A stretch of 6,959 nt of DNA. It comes from Elusimicrobiota bacterium (lineage in GTDB: Bacteria; Elusimicrobiota; Elusimicrobia; UBA1565; UBA9628). Where the stretch lies: assembly GCA_023700845.1 (NCBI GenBank), contig JAMPYD010000100.1, positions 1 through 6,959 of the forward strand, in the 5' to 3' direction. The translations under genes were made by a program, and so were the position numbers. The notes beneath the pieces were generated by a model. The model saw only the letters and a program-made list of their open reading frames with translations. It searched no databases and was not told the DNA's origin. The stretch's first letter is position 1, and each line of letters begins with the position of its first letter. This document shows, in pieces, positions 1-5,448 of this stretch.

Positions 1-155
1 CGTCCTGGCTGATCCAGCGCGTCGTCGCGGCCTACAACGCCGGGCCGCGCTTCCTGGCCCACCGCCGCCTGTACCGGCAGACGCGCGACTACGTGAGGAA
101 GGTGCTCCTGTTCTACCGCTCGAAGGTCAGCGAGCTGAGGATCGCCGCGCGGTAA
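1..155 (+). CDS. Lytic transglycosylase, SLT family (C-terminal end only)
   Basis: This is the last 50 codons of a gene that enters from the left edge; the reading frame begins at base 3 and stops at TAA 153-155. The visible protein contains AAYNAGP, the hallmark C-terminal motif of soluble lytic transglycosylase (goose-lysozyme-like SLT) domains. It is followed by a segment ending in TRDYVRKVLLFY, which matches the usual 'ETRxYVxxVLxxY' end of these enzymes. Family members cleave the glycan strands of peptidoglycan in the periplasm, giving 1,6-anhydromuramic products. The catalytic glutamate and any signal peptide lie upstream of the window, so activity cannot be judged. The protein ends about 25 residues after the SLT domain with a basic tail and no further domain. 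A 67-base gap separates it from the methyltransferase gene, so a shared operon is uncertain. Confidence 0.85.
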   Translation, partial: SWLIQRVVAAYNAGPRFLAHRRLYRQTRDYVRKVLLFYRSKVSELRIAAR

Positions 156-210
156 ATTAAACGCGACGAAACCGTTGCCTCGCCGCAAAGAGGATTCGGG
201 TCCTCCATGG

Positions 211-216
211 TATGAT
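211..216 (+). promoter_or_regulatory. -10-like TATGAT for the methyltransferase gene (leaderless start)
   Basis: TATGAT matches the bacterial -10 consensus at 5 of 6 positions and sits 6 bases before the GTG start at 223. This spacing would put the transcription start on or next to the start codon, giving a leaderless mRNA. No Shine-Dalgarno lies before the GTG. No good -35 box is seen at 16-18 bases upstream. Four other genes in the window show the same arrangement. Confidence 0.45.
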
Positions 217-222
217 GTCGGC

Positions 223-936
223 GTGACTTTTCTGCCCCGATTGACCCGACGCGCCGAGGAGCCCGAGCTGATGGACACGGGCGAGGCGAGCGAAAAGGAG
301 CTCGGAGACGCGCTCGACTTCCTGTCCGCGTCGAACGCCTTCCTCGGCGGCTGGGCGGTGGTGCGCGAGCGGCTCGAGGTCTGGAGCCGCGCCTGGGACA
401 AGCGCCGGCAGGTCACGATGCTCGACGTCGGCACCGGCGCGGCGGACATGCCGCTGCGCATCCTGAATTGGAGCCGCCGCCGCCGCTTCCACGTCGAGAT
501 CGTCGGCATCGACACCGACGCGCGGATTCTGGAGCTCGCCCGCGCCCGGACCGAGGGCGAGGAGAACCTGAGCCTGATCCACTCCGACCTGCGCTCGTTC
601 GCGGCGCAGGGCGACCGCTTCGACTACGTGCTGGGCTCCCTGTTCCTCCATCACGTGCCCCCGTCCGAGCTCGAGGAGGCGCTGCGGCTGTGCGACGGCC
701 TCGCGTCGAAGGGCCTGCTGTTCAGCGACCTGCACCGCTGCGCGGCGGCGTACGCCGGGGTGAGGGCGCTGACCTGCCTGGCCGGGCGCGTGTCGCGCTG
801 CGACGGGCCGCTGTCGGTGCGGCGCGCCTTCCTCCCCGAGGAGCTCGAGCGCGCGGCCCTGAACGCGGGGCTGGGCTACCTCCGCGTGCGGCGCGGGCCG
901 TTCTTCCGGCTGAGCCTCGCCGGCGAGAAGCTGTGA
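223..936 (+). CDS. Class I SAM-dependent methyltransferase of a type III PKS cluster
   Basis: A 237-aa protein with a Rossmann-type SAM methyltransferase core. Motif I is LDVGTGAAD at about residues 67-75, and the acidic ribose-binding loop is GIDTD at about 95-99. A SDLR segment follows at about 121, then FDYVLGSLFLHHV at about 133-145. The C-terminal part (SDLHR near 168, then DGPLSVRRAFLPEEL near 194-208) matches methyltransferases that I recall sitting beside bacterial type III PKSs. It probably methylates an oxygen or carbon of the neighbouring PKS product; the substrate is inferred. GTG 223 is chosen because a -10-like TATGAT lies 6 bases upstream and because the PELMD segment, typical of the family N terminus, would be cut by the later start. 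The alternative start, ATG 271, does have a GAGGAG 9 bases upstream. A TTG at 175 is unlikely. The stop overlaps the PKS start in GTGA. Confidence 0.85.
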   Translation: MTFLPRLTRRAEEPELMDTGEASEKELGDALDFLSASNAFLGGWAVVRERLEVWSRAWDKRRQVTMLDVGTGAADMPLRILNWSRRRRFHVEIVGIDTDARILELARARTEGEENLSLIHSDLRSFAAQGDRFDYVLGSLFLHHVPPSELEEALRLCDGLASKGLLFSDLHRCAAAYAGVRALTCLAGRVSRCDGPLSVRRAFLPEELERAALNAGLGYLRVRRGPFFRLSLAGEKL

Positions 937-1991
937 CGGCGCGCGTCCTCGCCGTGGGGACGGCCGTGCCCGCGCGGCGCCACGAGCAGGGGGCGATCCG
1001 GGACCTGTGCGCCGCGGCGTTCGCCGGCACCGCCGCGGGCGGCCGCGAGGACCTGTTCGACCGGGCGGGCGTGGAGACGCGCGCCCTGGTCGAGTCGCCG
1101 GAGTATTATTTCTCCGGCGCGACGTTCGAGCGGCGCAACGCGGATTACCTCGCCCACGCCGACGCGCTGGCCCGCCGGGCGCTCGAGTCCGCGCTCGAGC
1201 AGGCCGGCGTCGGGATCGGAGACCTCACGCACCTGTTCAGCGTCACCACGACCGGCCTCCTGACCCCGAGCCTCGACGCGCGCCTGGCGCAGGCCCTGCC
1301 GTTTCGGCGGACGCTCAAGCGCACGCCGCTGTTCGGCGTCGGCTGCGCGGGCGGGGCGGTGGCCCTGTCCCGCGCCTTCGAGTACCTGCGCGGCCATCCC
1401 CGGGAGACGGTCGCCGTCCTGTCGGTGGAGCTGTGCAGCCTGACGTTCCTGCCGAAGGACGGGACGATGACGCAGCTCGTCGCGGCCGCCCTGTTCGGGG
1501 ACGGCGCCGCCTGCGCGATCCTCTGCGGCGAGCAGGCCCCGGCCGCCGCGCGCGCGCGGCTCTCCTTCGTGGACAACGAGAGCGTCCTGATCCCGGATTC
1601 CCTGCACGTGATGGGCTGGGACTTCGGGTCGGACGGCATGCGCCTCGTGCTCTCTCCCGACGCGCCCGCGATCGTTGAGCGGAACCTCGAGGACGCGCTC
1701 GGCCCCTTGCTCGCGCGCCACGGCGTCTACGTGGACGAATTGGCCCCCTTGATCCTGCACCCGGGGAGCGCCCGCATCCTCGACGCCTGCGAGCGGGCGA
1801 TGGGGCTTCCCGACGGGGCCGCCGCGCTGTCCCGCTCCTTTTTGAGGCGGCACGGGAACCTGTCGTCGGCCTCGGTCCTGTTCATCCTCAAGGACGCCCT
1901 GGCCCGGCCCGGGCCCTCTTCCTCCTGGGGGCTTCTCGCCGCCCTCGGCCCCGGCTTCGCCTGCGAGGCCCTCCTCATCCGGAATTCGTGA
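933..1991 (+). CDS. Type III polyketide synthase (alkylpyrone/alkylresorcinol synthase-like)
   Basis: A 352-aa protein of normal length for a chalcone/stilbene synthase-superfamily enzyme. The catalytic triad is complete: Cys138 in GVGCAGG, His276 in LILHPGS and Asn309 in RRHGNLSSAS. The cyclisation-loop motif appears as ALGPGF at about 337-342. A MGWDFGSDGMRLVLS stretch at about 227-241 is typical of bacterial alkylpyrone/alkylresorcinol synthases. Such enzymes extend a fatty acyl starter with malonyl-CoA and cyclise it by aldol or lactone chemistry; the starter and ring type cannot be read from sequence. The GTG start at 933 overlaps the methyltransferase TGA, with a weak GAGAAG just upstream. 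The open frame extends further left, but that part is an antisense-like shadow inside the methyltransferase gene. The 3' end overlaps the next gene in a second GTGA, which implies translational coupling. Confidence 0.93.
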   Translation: MTARVLAVGTAVPARRHEQGAIRDLCAAAFAGTAAGGREDLFDRAGVETRALVESPEYYFSGATFERRNADYLAHADALARRALESALEQAGVGIGDLTHLFSVTTTGLLTPSLDARLAQALPFRRTLKRTPLFGVGCAGGAVALSRAFEYLRGHPRETVAVLSVELCSLTFLPKDGTMTQLVAAALFGDGAACAILCGEQAPAAARARLSFVDNESVLIPDSLHVMGWDFGSDGMRLVLSPDAPAIVERNLEDALGPLLARHGVYVDELAPLILHPGSARILDACERAMGLPDGAAALSRSFLRRHGNLSSASVLFILKDALARPGPSSSWGLLAALGPGFACEALLIRNS

Positions 1992-3085
1992 TCCACGACT
2001 GCGCGATCGTCGGCGCGGGGCCCGCGGGCCGCGCCGCGGCCCTGTACCTGTCCCGGGCGGGGCGCACCGCGGCGCTGATCGACCGGGCGTCGTTTCCCCG
2101 GCGCAAGGCCTGCGGCGAGGGCATACTCCCGGCGGGCGTCGCGGTCCTGCGCGACCTCGGCGTCTACGGCGAAGCGGCGGCCCTCGGCCGCCCGTTTCTC
2201 GGCGTCAGCTACACGACGCGCGACGGTCGGCGGGCGGCCGGCCGCTTCCCCGAGGGGCCGGGACTGGCCATGCCGCGCGAGGACCTAGACCATCTGCTCC
2301 TGCGCCGCGCCGCGGCGGCGCGCGGCGTCACGGTCCTCGAGCGCAACGGCGCGGTCGCCGTGGAACGGGAGCGGGAGGTCCTGCGCGTGCGCCTGGAGAA
2401 CGGCGACGTGGCCGCCCGGCGCCTCATCGTCGCCGACGGCCTGTCCTCCCCGACGCTGCGCTCGCTCGGCGTGGGCCGCCGCGCCCCGCTCCGCCGCCGC
2501 TACGGCCTCGCGGCGCGGCTGACGGGCGTCGAGGGCCTCGGGAGCTTCGTCGAGATCTTCATGCTCGACGGCGGCGAGCTGTACCTGACGCCCCTGCCGG
2601 GAACGGGGCGGGCCTCGGCGGCTCTGCTGCTCGAGGGAAGCGCCCTCGCCGGGGCGGCGCGGGGGCGGGAGGCCGCGTTCTGGCGCCTGGCGCGCTCGCA
2701 TCCCGCGCTGGCCCCGCGGCTCGGTCGCGCGATCCTCGCGGATCCCATCATCGGCCTCGGCCCCCTCGCCTCGGAGGCGGAGCGCTGCGAGGACGGCGCC
2801 TGGATCGCCGCCGGTGACGCGGCGGGGGCGGTGGACCCTCTCGTCGGAGACGGCGTCGGACTGGCGCTGCGCGGCGGCCGCCTCGCCGCGGAGGAGACCG
2901 ACGCGGCGCTCGCCGGCGCGGGAATCCCCGGCCGCTACACGAGGGACCGGCTCCGCCTGCTTCGGCCCAAGCGGCGCCTGGCGAGCCTCGCGCTCGCGAT
3001 GAGCCGCCGGCCGCTCCTGGCCCGCGCCGCGGTCTCCGCTCTGGGCGCCTGTCCGTCCGCGTTCTCCGCCCTGCTCGCGGGCTGA
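1988..3085 (+). CDS. FAD-dependent oxidoreductase (geranylgeranyl reductase/hydroxylase superfamily)
   Basis: A 365-aa flavoprotein. The N terminus has the dinucleotide-binding GAGPAG (residues 9-14), then a KACGEG segment (40-45) typical of the FixC/geranylgeranyl reductase group. PREDLDHLLL at 96-105 and VADGLSS at 148-154 follow, and the FAD-ribityl GD motif is in AAGDAAGAVDPLVGDGVG (274-291). Members either reduce isoprenoid double bonds or hydroxylate aromatic rings. Next to a type III PKS and a methyltransferase, ring hydroxylation to a quinol or quinone is the more natural inference, by analogy with SrsC of Streptomyces griseus. The GTG start at 1988 lies in the PKS stop codon (GTGA); the Shine-Dalgarno is weak, so coupled reading is likely. 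No membrane segment is obvious, although the last 35 residues are hydrophobic and could touch the membrane. The gene ends 3 bases from a convergent gene. Confidence 0.88.
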   Translation: MIHDCAIVGAGPAGRAAALYLSRAGRTAALIDRASFPRRKACGEGILPAGVAVLRDLGVYGEAAALGRPFLGVSYTTRDGRRAAGRFPEGPGLAMPREDLDHLLLRRAAAARGVTVLERNGAVAVEREREVLRVRLENGDVAARRLIVADGLSSPTLRSLGVGRRAPLRRRYGLAARLTGVEGLGSFVEIFMLDGGELYLTPLPGTGRASAALLLEGSALAGAARGREAAFWRLARSHPALAPRLGRAILADPIIGLGPLASEAERCEDGAWIAAGDAAGAVDPLVGDGVGLALRGGRLAAEETDAALAGAGIPGRYTRDRLRLLRPKRRLASLALAMSRRPLLARAAVSALGACPSAFSALLAG

Positions 3086-3088
3086 GGC

Positions 3089-3646
3089 TCAGAGCTCGTG
3101 CAGCGGGCGGGACCCGGTCTTCGGCTGCAGGCCGGTGCAGGATAGGAACACGCGCCCCGTGTCCGGATCGTAGCCCCAGCCCCCGTCGTCGGGCGGGACC
3201 CCGCCGCCCCGGAATATCGCCGCCCGGCTCGTCGCGGCATGGACGTGCTCCTTCTCGTCTTCCGCGACCGTCCAGATCCGCAGAGGCGGAAGCGGCCCCA
3301 GCTCCTCGAGGTTCGCGGGCGCGCGGCCGCGGGCGGCGCGGAAGCGCTCCACCTGCGCGCGGGCGGCGGCCAGCTCGGTCAAGCCGCCGTGGTGCAGGCG
3401 GAACGCCCACATCATCTTCGGGATGACGATCGCGTTCGCGAGCATCAGGAGCAGGCAGAGCCAGCGCGCCCCCGAAGCGGCGCGCCGCAAAGTCCCCTCC
3501 CGGGCGAACGCCGCGAGGAGGAACGGCAGGGCGGCGCCGGCGAGGACGACCGGCGCGAGCCGCTCGGGCATGCCCGGGCGCGAAGCCGCCCAGAGCCAGA
3601 GGGCGGGCGGCCAGGAGCCGAGCGCGAGGGCGAGGAGAAGGGACAT
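3089..3646 (-). CDS. Three-helix membrane protein with pseudopilin-like C-terminal domain
   Basis: A 185-aa protein I cannot assign to a named family. Three hydrophobic segments are visible at about residues 1-21, 30-48 and 60-80. A soluble tail follows: QVERFRAARGRAPANLEELG at about 98-117, then GGWGYDPDTGRVFLSCTG at 155-172. This order, a helix with 'FxxxxGxxPxxLEEL' and then 'GGWxYDPxTGxV', resembles the body of type II secretion or type IV pseudopilins, where the GW-YDP strand forms part of the beta-sheet. There is no prepilin leader peptide (no G-F/M-T-L-x-E cleavage site), so the pilin-like part appears fused to a multi-pass membrane anchor. Earlier in-frame starts exist up to 3766 but lie inside the J-domain gene. 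ATG 3646 has no Shine-Dalgarno but has TAAACT 7 bases upstream. It lies 14 bases downstream of the J-domain gene. Confidence 0.65.
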   Translation of the reverse strand: MSLLLALALGSWPPALWLWAASRPGMPERLAPVVLAGAALPFLLAAFAREGTLRRAASGARWLCLLLMLANAIVIPKMMWAFRLHHGGLTELAAARAQVERFRAARGRAPANLEELGPLPPLRIWTVAEDEKEHVHAATSRAAIFRGGGVPPDDGGWGYDPDTGRVFLSCTGLQPKTGSRPLHEL

Positions 3647-3653
3647 CCCGGGA

Positions 3654-3659
3654 AGTTTA
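3654..3659 (-). promoter_or_regulatory. TANNNT (TAAACT) 7 bases before the pseudopilin-like gene
   Basis: On the minus strand TAAACT is followed by 7 bases and the ATG at 3646; no Shine-Dalgarno is present. It matches the TANNNT -10 pattern at the spacing expected for a leaderless transcript. It overlaps the last bases before the upstream stop codon, so readthrough from the J-domain gene is also possible. On its own the site is weak; support comes from the same layout at four other genes. Confidence 0.35.
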
Positions 3660-3660
3660 C

Positions 3661-4122
3661 TTAATCGCGGCGCGGCCGCCGGAAGCCGGCGGCGCAGAAC
3701 ACCATGGCCATGCCGATGATATAGAGGCGGAAGCTGTCGTCTCGCCCGGACCCGGAGAGAAGCCATTGCGGGATGAGGCCGTCCTGGGGGTCGAGGACGA
3801 TCCCGGCGAAGCCCCGCAGGGCGACGAGCGCGCCGACGAGCATGAGGAAGCCGGCGGCCCTTCCGTGCCGCGGGACCGTCTTCGGGGACGCGGCGTCCTC
3901 CCGGCCGCGCCAGGAGCGCGCCAGGTCGTAGCGCGCGCGCCGGTACGGGTTGCCCAGCACCTCGTAGGCGGCCTGGATGCGCATGAAGCGCTCGCCGGCG
4001 CTCGGGTCGCCGCCGTTCAGGTCGGGATGGCGCTGAAGGGCGAGCGCCCGGAAGGCGGCCTTGATCTCGTCGGGCTTGGCGTCGCGCGGCACGCCCAGGA
4101 TCTCATAGCAGTCTTTCTCCAT
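3661..4122 (-). CDS. Membrane-anchored J-domain (DnaJ-like) protein
   Basis: A 153-aa protein beginning with a complete J domain: CYEILGVPRDAKPDEIKAAFR at about 5-25, the invariant HPD at residues 32-34, and FMRIQAAYEVLGNPYRRARYD at about 46-66. HPD is the site that stimulates ATP hydrolysis by an Hsp70 partner. The zinc finger and C-terminal substrate domains of true DnaJ are missing. Instead, two hydrophobic helices follow at about 90-109 and 132-147, so the J domain should be tethered to the cytoplasmic face of the inner membrane. The substrate is unknown. The next gene downstream encodes a multi-pass membrane protein with a pseudopilin-like tail 14 bases away, so that product is a plausible client or partner (inference). 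The ATG lacks a Shine-Dalgarno but has TAGACT 7 bases upstream. Confidence 0.88.
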   Translation of the reverse strand: MEKDCYEILGVPRDAKPDEIKAAFRALALQRHPDLNGGDPSAGERFMRIQAAYEVLGNPYRRARYDLARSWRGREDAASPKTVPRHGRAAGFLMLVGALVALRGFAGIVLDPQDGLIPQWLLSGSGRDDSFRLYIIGMAMVFCAAGFRRPRRD

Positions 4123-4129
4123 GGGCGAA

Positions 4130-4135
4130 AGTCTA
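4130..4135 (-). promoter_or_regulatory. TANNNT (TAGACT) 7 bases before the J-domain gene
   Basis: On the minus strand TAGACT precedes the ATG at 4122 by 7 bases. There is no Shine-Dalgarno in between. The position fits a -10 element of a leaderless transcript. No convincing -35 hexamer is visible at 16-18 bases upstream. Confidence 0.35.
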
Positions 4136-4187
4136 CCGATCGCGACGCGACGGCCCCAGAACAGGAGTGGGACTTTTTAGCGACGCG

Positions 4188-4598
4188 TCAGTCGCCGCCG
4201 CCCACGTCCGCCGCGCTCCGCGGCGAGAGGCGCCCCTCGGAGAGCAGGTCGTCGACCGCGGCGAGCAGCTGGCGCCGGCCGACGGGCTTCGTCAGGTAGC
4301 CGCTGCCGCCCGCGCTCATGCTCTTCCGGTAGTCCCCGAACTCGCGCGAGGCGGTCAGGAACAGGATGGGCACCAGCCCGAGCCCCGGGGTGGCGCGAAC
4401 GCGCCGGCAGGCCTCGAAGCCGTCGGAGCCGGTCAGGTGCAGGTCGAGAATCACGAGATCCGGGGTCCGGGCGCGCAGGGCGCCGACCAGCTCGTCCGCG
4501 TCCTTGAGCGCGACGGTCTCGTACGTCGGTTCCAGCCAGGAGTGCACGACGGTCTGGAAGTCCGGCTCGTCGTCCACCATGTAGATGCAGGGCTTCAT
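4188..4598 (-). CDS. Single-domain response regulator (CheY-like receiver)
   Basis: A 136-aa stand-alone receiver domain. All phosphorylation residues are present: the acidic pair Asp9-Asp10 (MVDDEPD), phospho-acceptor Asp52 (LVILDLHL), the switch Thr82 (LFLTAS) and Lys104 (YLTKPV). No DNA-binding or enzymatic output domain follows; after Lys104 only about 30 residues remain, ending in a Gly/Asp-rich tail. It should act by protein contact, like CheY, or as a relay in a phosphotransfer chain. No histidine kinase gene lies in the window, so its partner is encoded elsewhere. ATG 4598 has no clear Shine-Dalgarno and has TACCCT 6 bases upstream. It is separated by 54 bases from the tautomerase gene and by 65 bases from the J-domain gene, so it may be its own unit. 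Confidence 0.92.
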   Translation of the reverse strand: MKPCIYMVDDEPDFQTVVHSWLEPTYETVALKDADELVGALRARTPDLVILDLHLTGSDGFEACRRVRATPGLGLVPILFLTASREFGDYRKSMSAGGSGYLTKPVGRRQLLAAVDDLLSEGRLSPRSAADVGGGD

Positions 4599-4604
4599 GC
4601 TTCA

Positions 4605-4610
4605 AGGGTA
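4605..4610 (-). promoter_or_regulatory. TANNNT (TACCCT) 6 bases before the response regulator gene
   Basis: On the minus strand TACCCT lies 6 bases before the ATG at 4598. Only the TA...T positions match the -10 consensus, so this is the weakest of the five such sites. A TTGACT is present further upstream, but 22 bases away, too far for a normal -35. Confidence 0.25.
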
Positions 4611-4652
4611 AGCCCCGAGCCGCGGCGAAGCCAGTCAAATAAACGTCAAGTC

Positions 4653-4853
4653 TCAGGCGCCGCGCTTCTTGCGGGCGGCGACGGTCTCGCCGGCGATGCC
4701 CCAGCTGTCGGCCGGGACCTCTTCCATCACGACGTGGGTGGTCGCCGGGTTCTTGCCGAGGACCTCGGCGGCGAGCGCGGTGACGCGCTTGATGAACTCG
4801 GCCTTCTGCTCGGCCGTGGGGCCGGGGGTCATCTTGATATTAATGAAGGGCAT
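4653..4853 (-). CDS. 4-oxalocrotonate tautomerase family protein
   Basis: A 66-aa protein, the usual size for 4-oxalocrotonate tautomerase (4-OT) subunits. It begins MPFINIKM, so that after removal of the initiator Met the catalytic Pro1 is N-terminal; the start at 4853 is fixed by this residue. The rest (PGPTAEQKAEFIKRVTALAAE, then THVVMEEVPADSWGIAG) matches the family, including the EEVP..NWGIGG-like end with Trp in the usual hydrophobic active-site position. Here the common Asn before that Trp is Ser. 4-OT proteins are small hexameric enzymes that interconvert enol and keto acids, but many homologues have unknown substrates, and none is suggested by the neighbours. Arg-rich basic residues end the protein. 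Reading further upstream would add residues encoded by the inverted-repeat element, which is not believable. Confidence 0.9.
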   Translation of the reverse strand: MPFINIKMTPGPTAEQKAEFIKRVTALAAEVLGKNPATTHVVMEEVPADSWGIAGETVAARKKRGA

Positions 4854-4859
4854 GGGGGT

Positions 4860-4865
4860 ATCATA
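4860..4865 (-). promoter_or_regulatory. -10-like TATGAT for the tautomerase gene (leaderless start)
   Basis: On the minus strand TATGAT lies 6 bases before the ATG at 4853, with five C residues directly before the ATG and no Shine-Dalgarno. A TTGTGG hexamer (3 of 6 matches to TTGACA) is 17 bases further upstream, at the end of the inverted-repeat element. The element's outer arm could therefore supply the -35 region. The hexamer and spacing are identical to those at the methyltransferase gene. Confidence 0.45.
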
Positions 4866-4881
4866 CCAACGACGGGGATCA

Positions 4882-4977
4882 ACCACAAAGACACAGAGAC
4901 ACAGAGAAAGAGAGGGTAACGGCATCGGCGTGCCGTTACCCTCCTTTCCGTTCTTCGTGTCTCTGTGTCTTTGTGGT
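4882..4977. repeat. Inverted-repeat (MITE/REP-like) element with nested hairpin
   Basis: The outer arms are 21 bp and perfect (4882-4902, beginning ACCACAAAGACACAGAGACA, against 4957-4977). The inner arms are 13 bp and perfect (GAGGGTAACGGCA at 4912-4924 against 4931-4943), closing on the 6-base loop TCGGCG. Between them lies a short, imperfectly paired purine-rich stretch, so the whole can fold into one long hairpin. It is much richer in A/T than its surroundings and carries no gene. From memory, ACCACAAAGACACAGAGACACAGAG-type palindromes recur as dispersed repeats in many environmental bacterial genomes. This is therefore probably a mobile or REP-like non-coding repeat that inserted between two minus-strand genes. 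Confidence 0.8.
4912..4943 (-). terminator. Possible terminator hairpin within the repeat element
   Basis: Read on the minus strand, downstream of the heptad-repeat gene, there is a 13-bp stem with a 6-base loop followed by the pyrimidine tract TCTTTCTCT. This could end transcription of that gene before the tautomerase gene. The tract is not a clean T run, so intrinsic termination is only plausible. The other strand also has a pyrimidine-rich follow-on. Confidence 0.35.
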
Positions 4978-4991
4978 AAAACCCCCTCGGA

Positions 4992-5438
4992 TCAGCGTCC
5001 GCGCGCGGCCGGCGCGGGGCGGCGCTCGCCCCGGTGCTCCAGGCGTTCCCCGCGGCGCTCCAGGCGCTCGCCGTGGCGCTCGCGGCGCTCGCCGCGGCGT
5101 TCCAGGCGCTCTCCGCGGTTCTCGCGGCGCTCGCCCGCGCGCTCGAGCTTGTCGGCACGCTTCTCGAGGCGGTCCGCGGCCTTCTCCTTGCCCGCGGCCT
5201 CGAGCTGATCCGCCTTGGCGTCGAGCCTCTCGGCGCGCTCCTGCATGCGCTCGCCCTGATTCTGCAGACGCTCCCCCCTATTCTCCATGCGCTCGCCCTG
5301 CCGCTCGAGGCGCTCTCCCCTGTTCTCCAGGCGCTCGCCGCGCCGCTCGAGTTTCTCCCCGACATGCTCCGCGGCTTCCTCGGCCGAGGCGGCCGGGGCG
5401 AGGCTGAGCATCACGGCGAACATCAGAAGGCTTTTCAT
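4992..5438 (-). CDS. Secreted glycine-punctuated heptad-repeat protein
   Basis: A 148-aa protein of no family I can name. Residues 1-19 form a typical Sec signal peptide ending ASA before EEA, so it is exported. Nearly all the rest (about 27-139) is a seven-residue repeat of consensus G-E-R-L-E-x-R: Gly recurs at 27, 34, 41, 48, 55, 62 and again at 102, 109, 116, 123, 130, 137, with Leu or Met (sometimes Arg) three residues later. The middle (about 69-98) has Ala in place of Gly and breaks the heptad phase, with Leu79 followed by Leu91. There are no cysteines. The pattern suggests a long, charged periplasmic helix or coiled coil with Gly at 'a' and Leu at 'd'. A strong AAGGAG lies 10 bases before the ATG. 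It is divergent from the ECF operon, which also ends in a helical repeat protein. A structural or sensing role in the envelope is inferred. Confidence 0.75.
   Translation of the reverse strand: MKSLLMFAVMLSLAPAASAEEAAEHVGEKLERRGERLENRGERLERQGERMENRGERLQNQGERMQERAERLDAKADQLEAAGKEKAADRLEKRADKLERAGERRENRGERLERRGERRERHGERLERRGERLEHRGERRPAPAARGR
5022..5360. repeat. 21-bp tandem coding repeats (heptad units)
   Basis: The DNA encoding residues 27-139 of the secreted protein is a run of degenerate 21-base units, each one heptad, with a phase break in the middle (about 5147-5210). Near-identical copies such as those encoding GERLERR and GERLENR suggest expansion by unequal recombination or slippage, so copy number may vary between strains. 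Confidence 0.7.
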
Positions 5439-5448
5439 TTTGGTTGGT

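Larger units (their letters stand above)
4876..4994. repeat. 6-bp direct repeat GGATCA flanking the inverted-repeat element
   Basis: GGATCA occurs at 4876-4881, directly touching the left arm of the inverted repeat. It occurs again at 4989-4994, 11 bases beyond the right arm. It could be a target-site duplication from insertion, but the offset on the right and the short length make this uncertain. The right copy contains the stop codon (TCA on the + strand) of the heptad-repeat gene. Confidence 0.3.

Noticed and set aside
175..222. Upstream TTG start at 175 for the methyltransferase (16 extra residues)
   Set aside because: No Shine-Dalgarno, rare start codon, and the extra residues do not resemble the family; the region contains the -10-like TATGAT instead.
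468..932. N-terminal extension of the PKS frame to 468
   Set aside because: This part reads as Arg/Pro-rich low-complexity sequence in a shifted frame within the methyltransferase gene; the normal PKS start falls at GTG 933.
876..1853. 325-codon open frame antisense to the PKS gene
   Set aside because: Third-position GC bias opens antisense frames in such DNA; the product has no recognisable domain, while the + strand has the full PKS triad.
3070..3110. Bidirectional terminator between the convergent flavoprotein and pseudopilin-like genes
   Set aside because: Only a loopless CTGAG/CTCAG repeat is seen in the 3-base gap region, with no T tract.
4165..4195. Terminator after the response regulator gene
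   Set aside because: A short GCGAC/GTCGC stem exists on the minus strand, but it is followed by A residues, not a T run.
4167..4919. 250-codon + strand open frame over the response regulator and tautomerase genes
   Set aside because: It is antisense to two clear protein families and ends inside the inverted-repeat element; no motif is visible.
4882..5360. CRISPR array
   Set aside because: The inverted element is a single copy and the 21-base units are coding heptads with no spacers; no cas gene is present.
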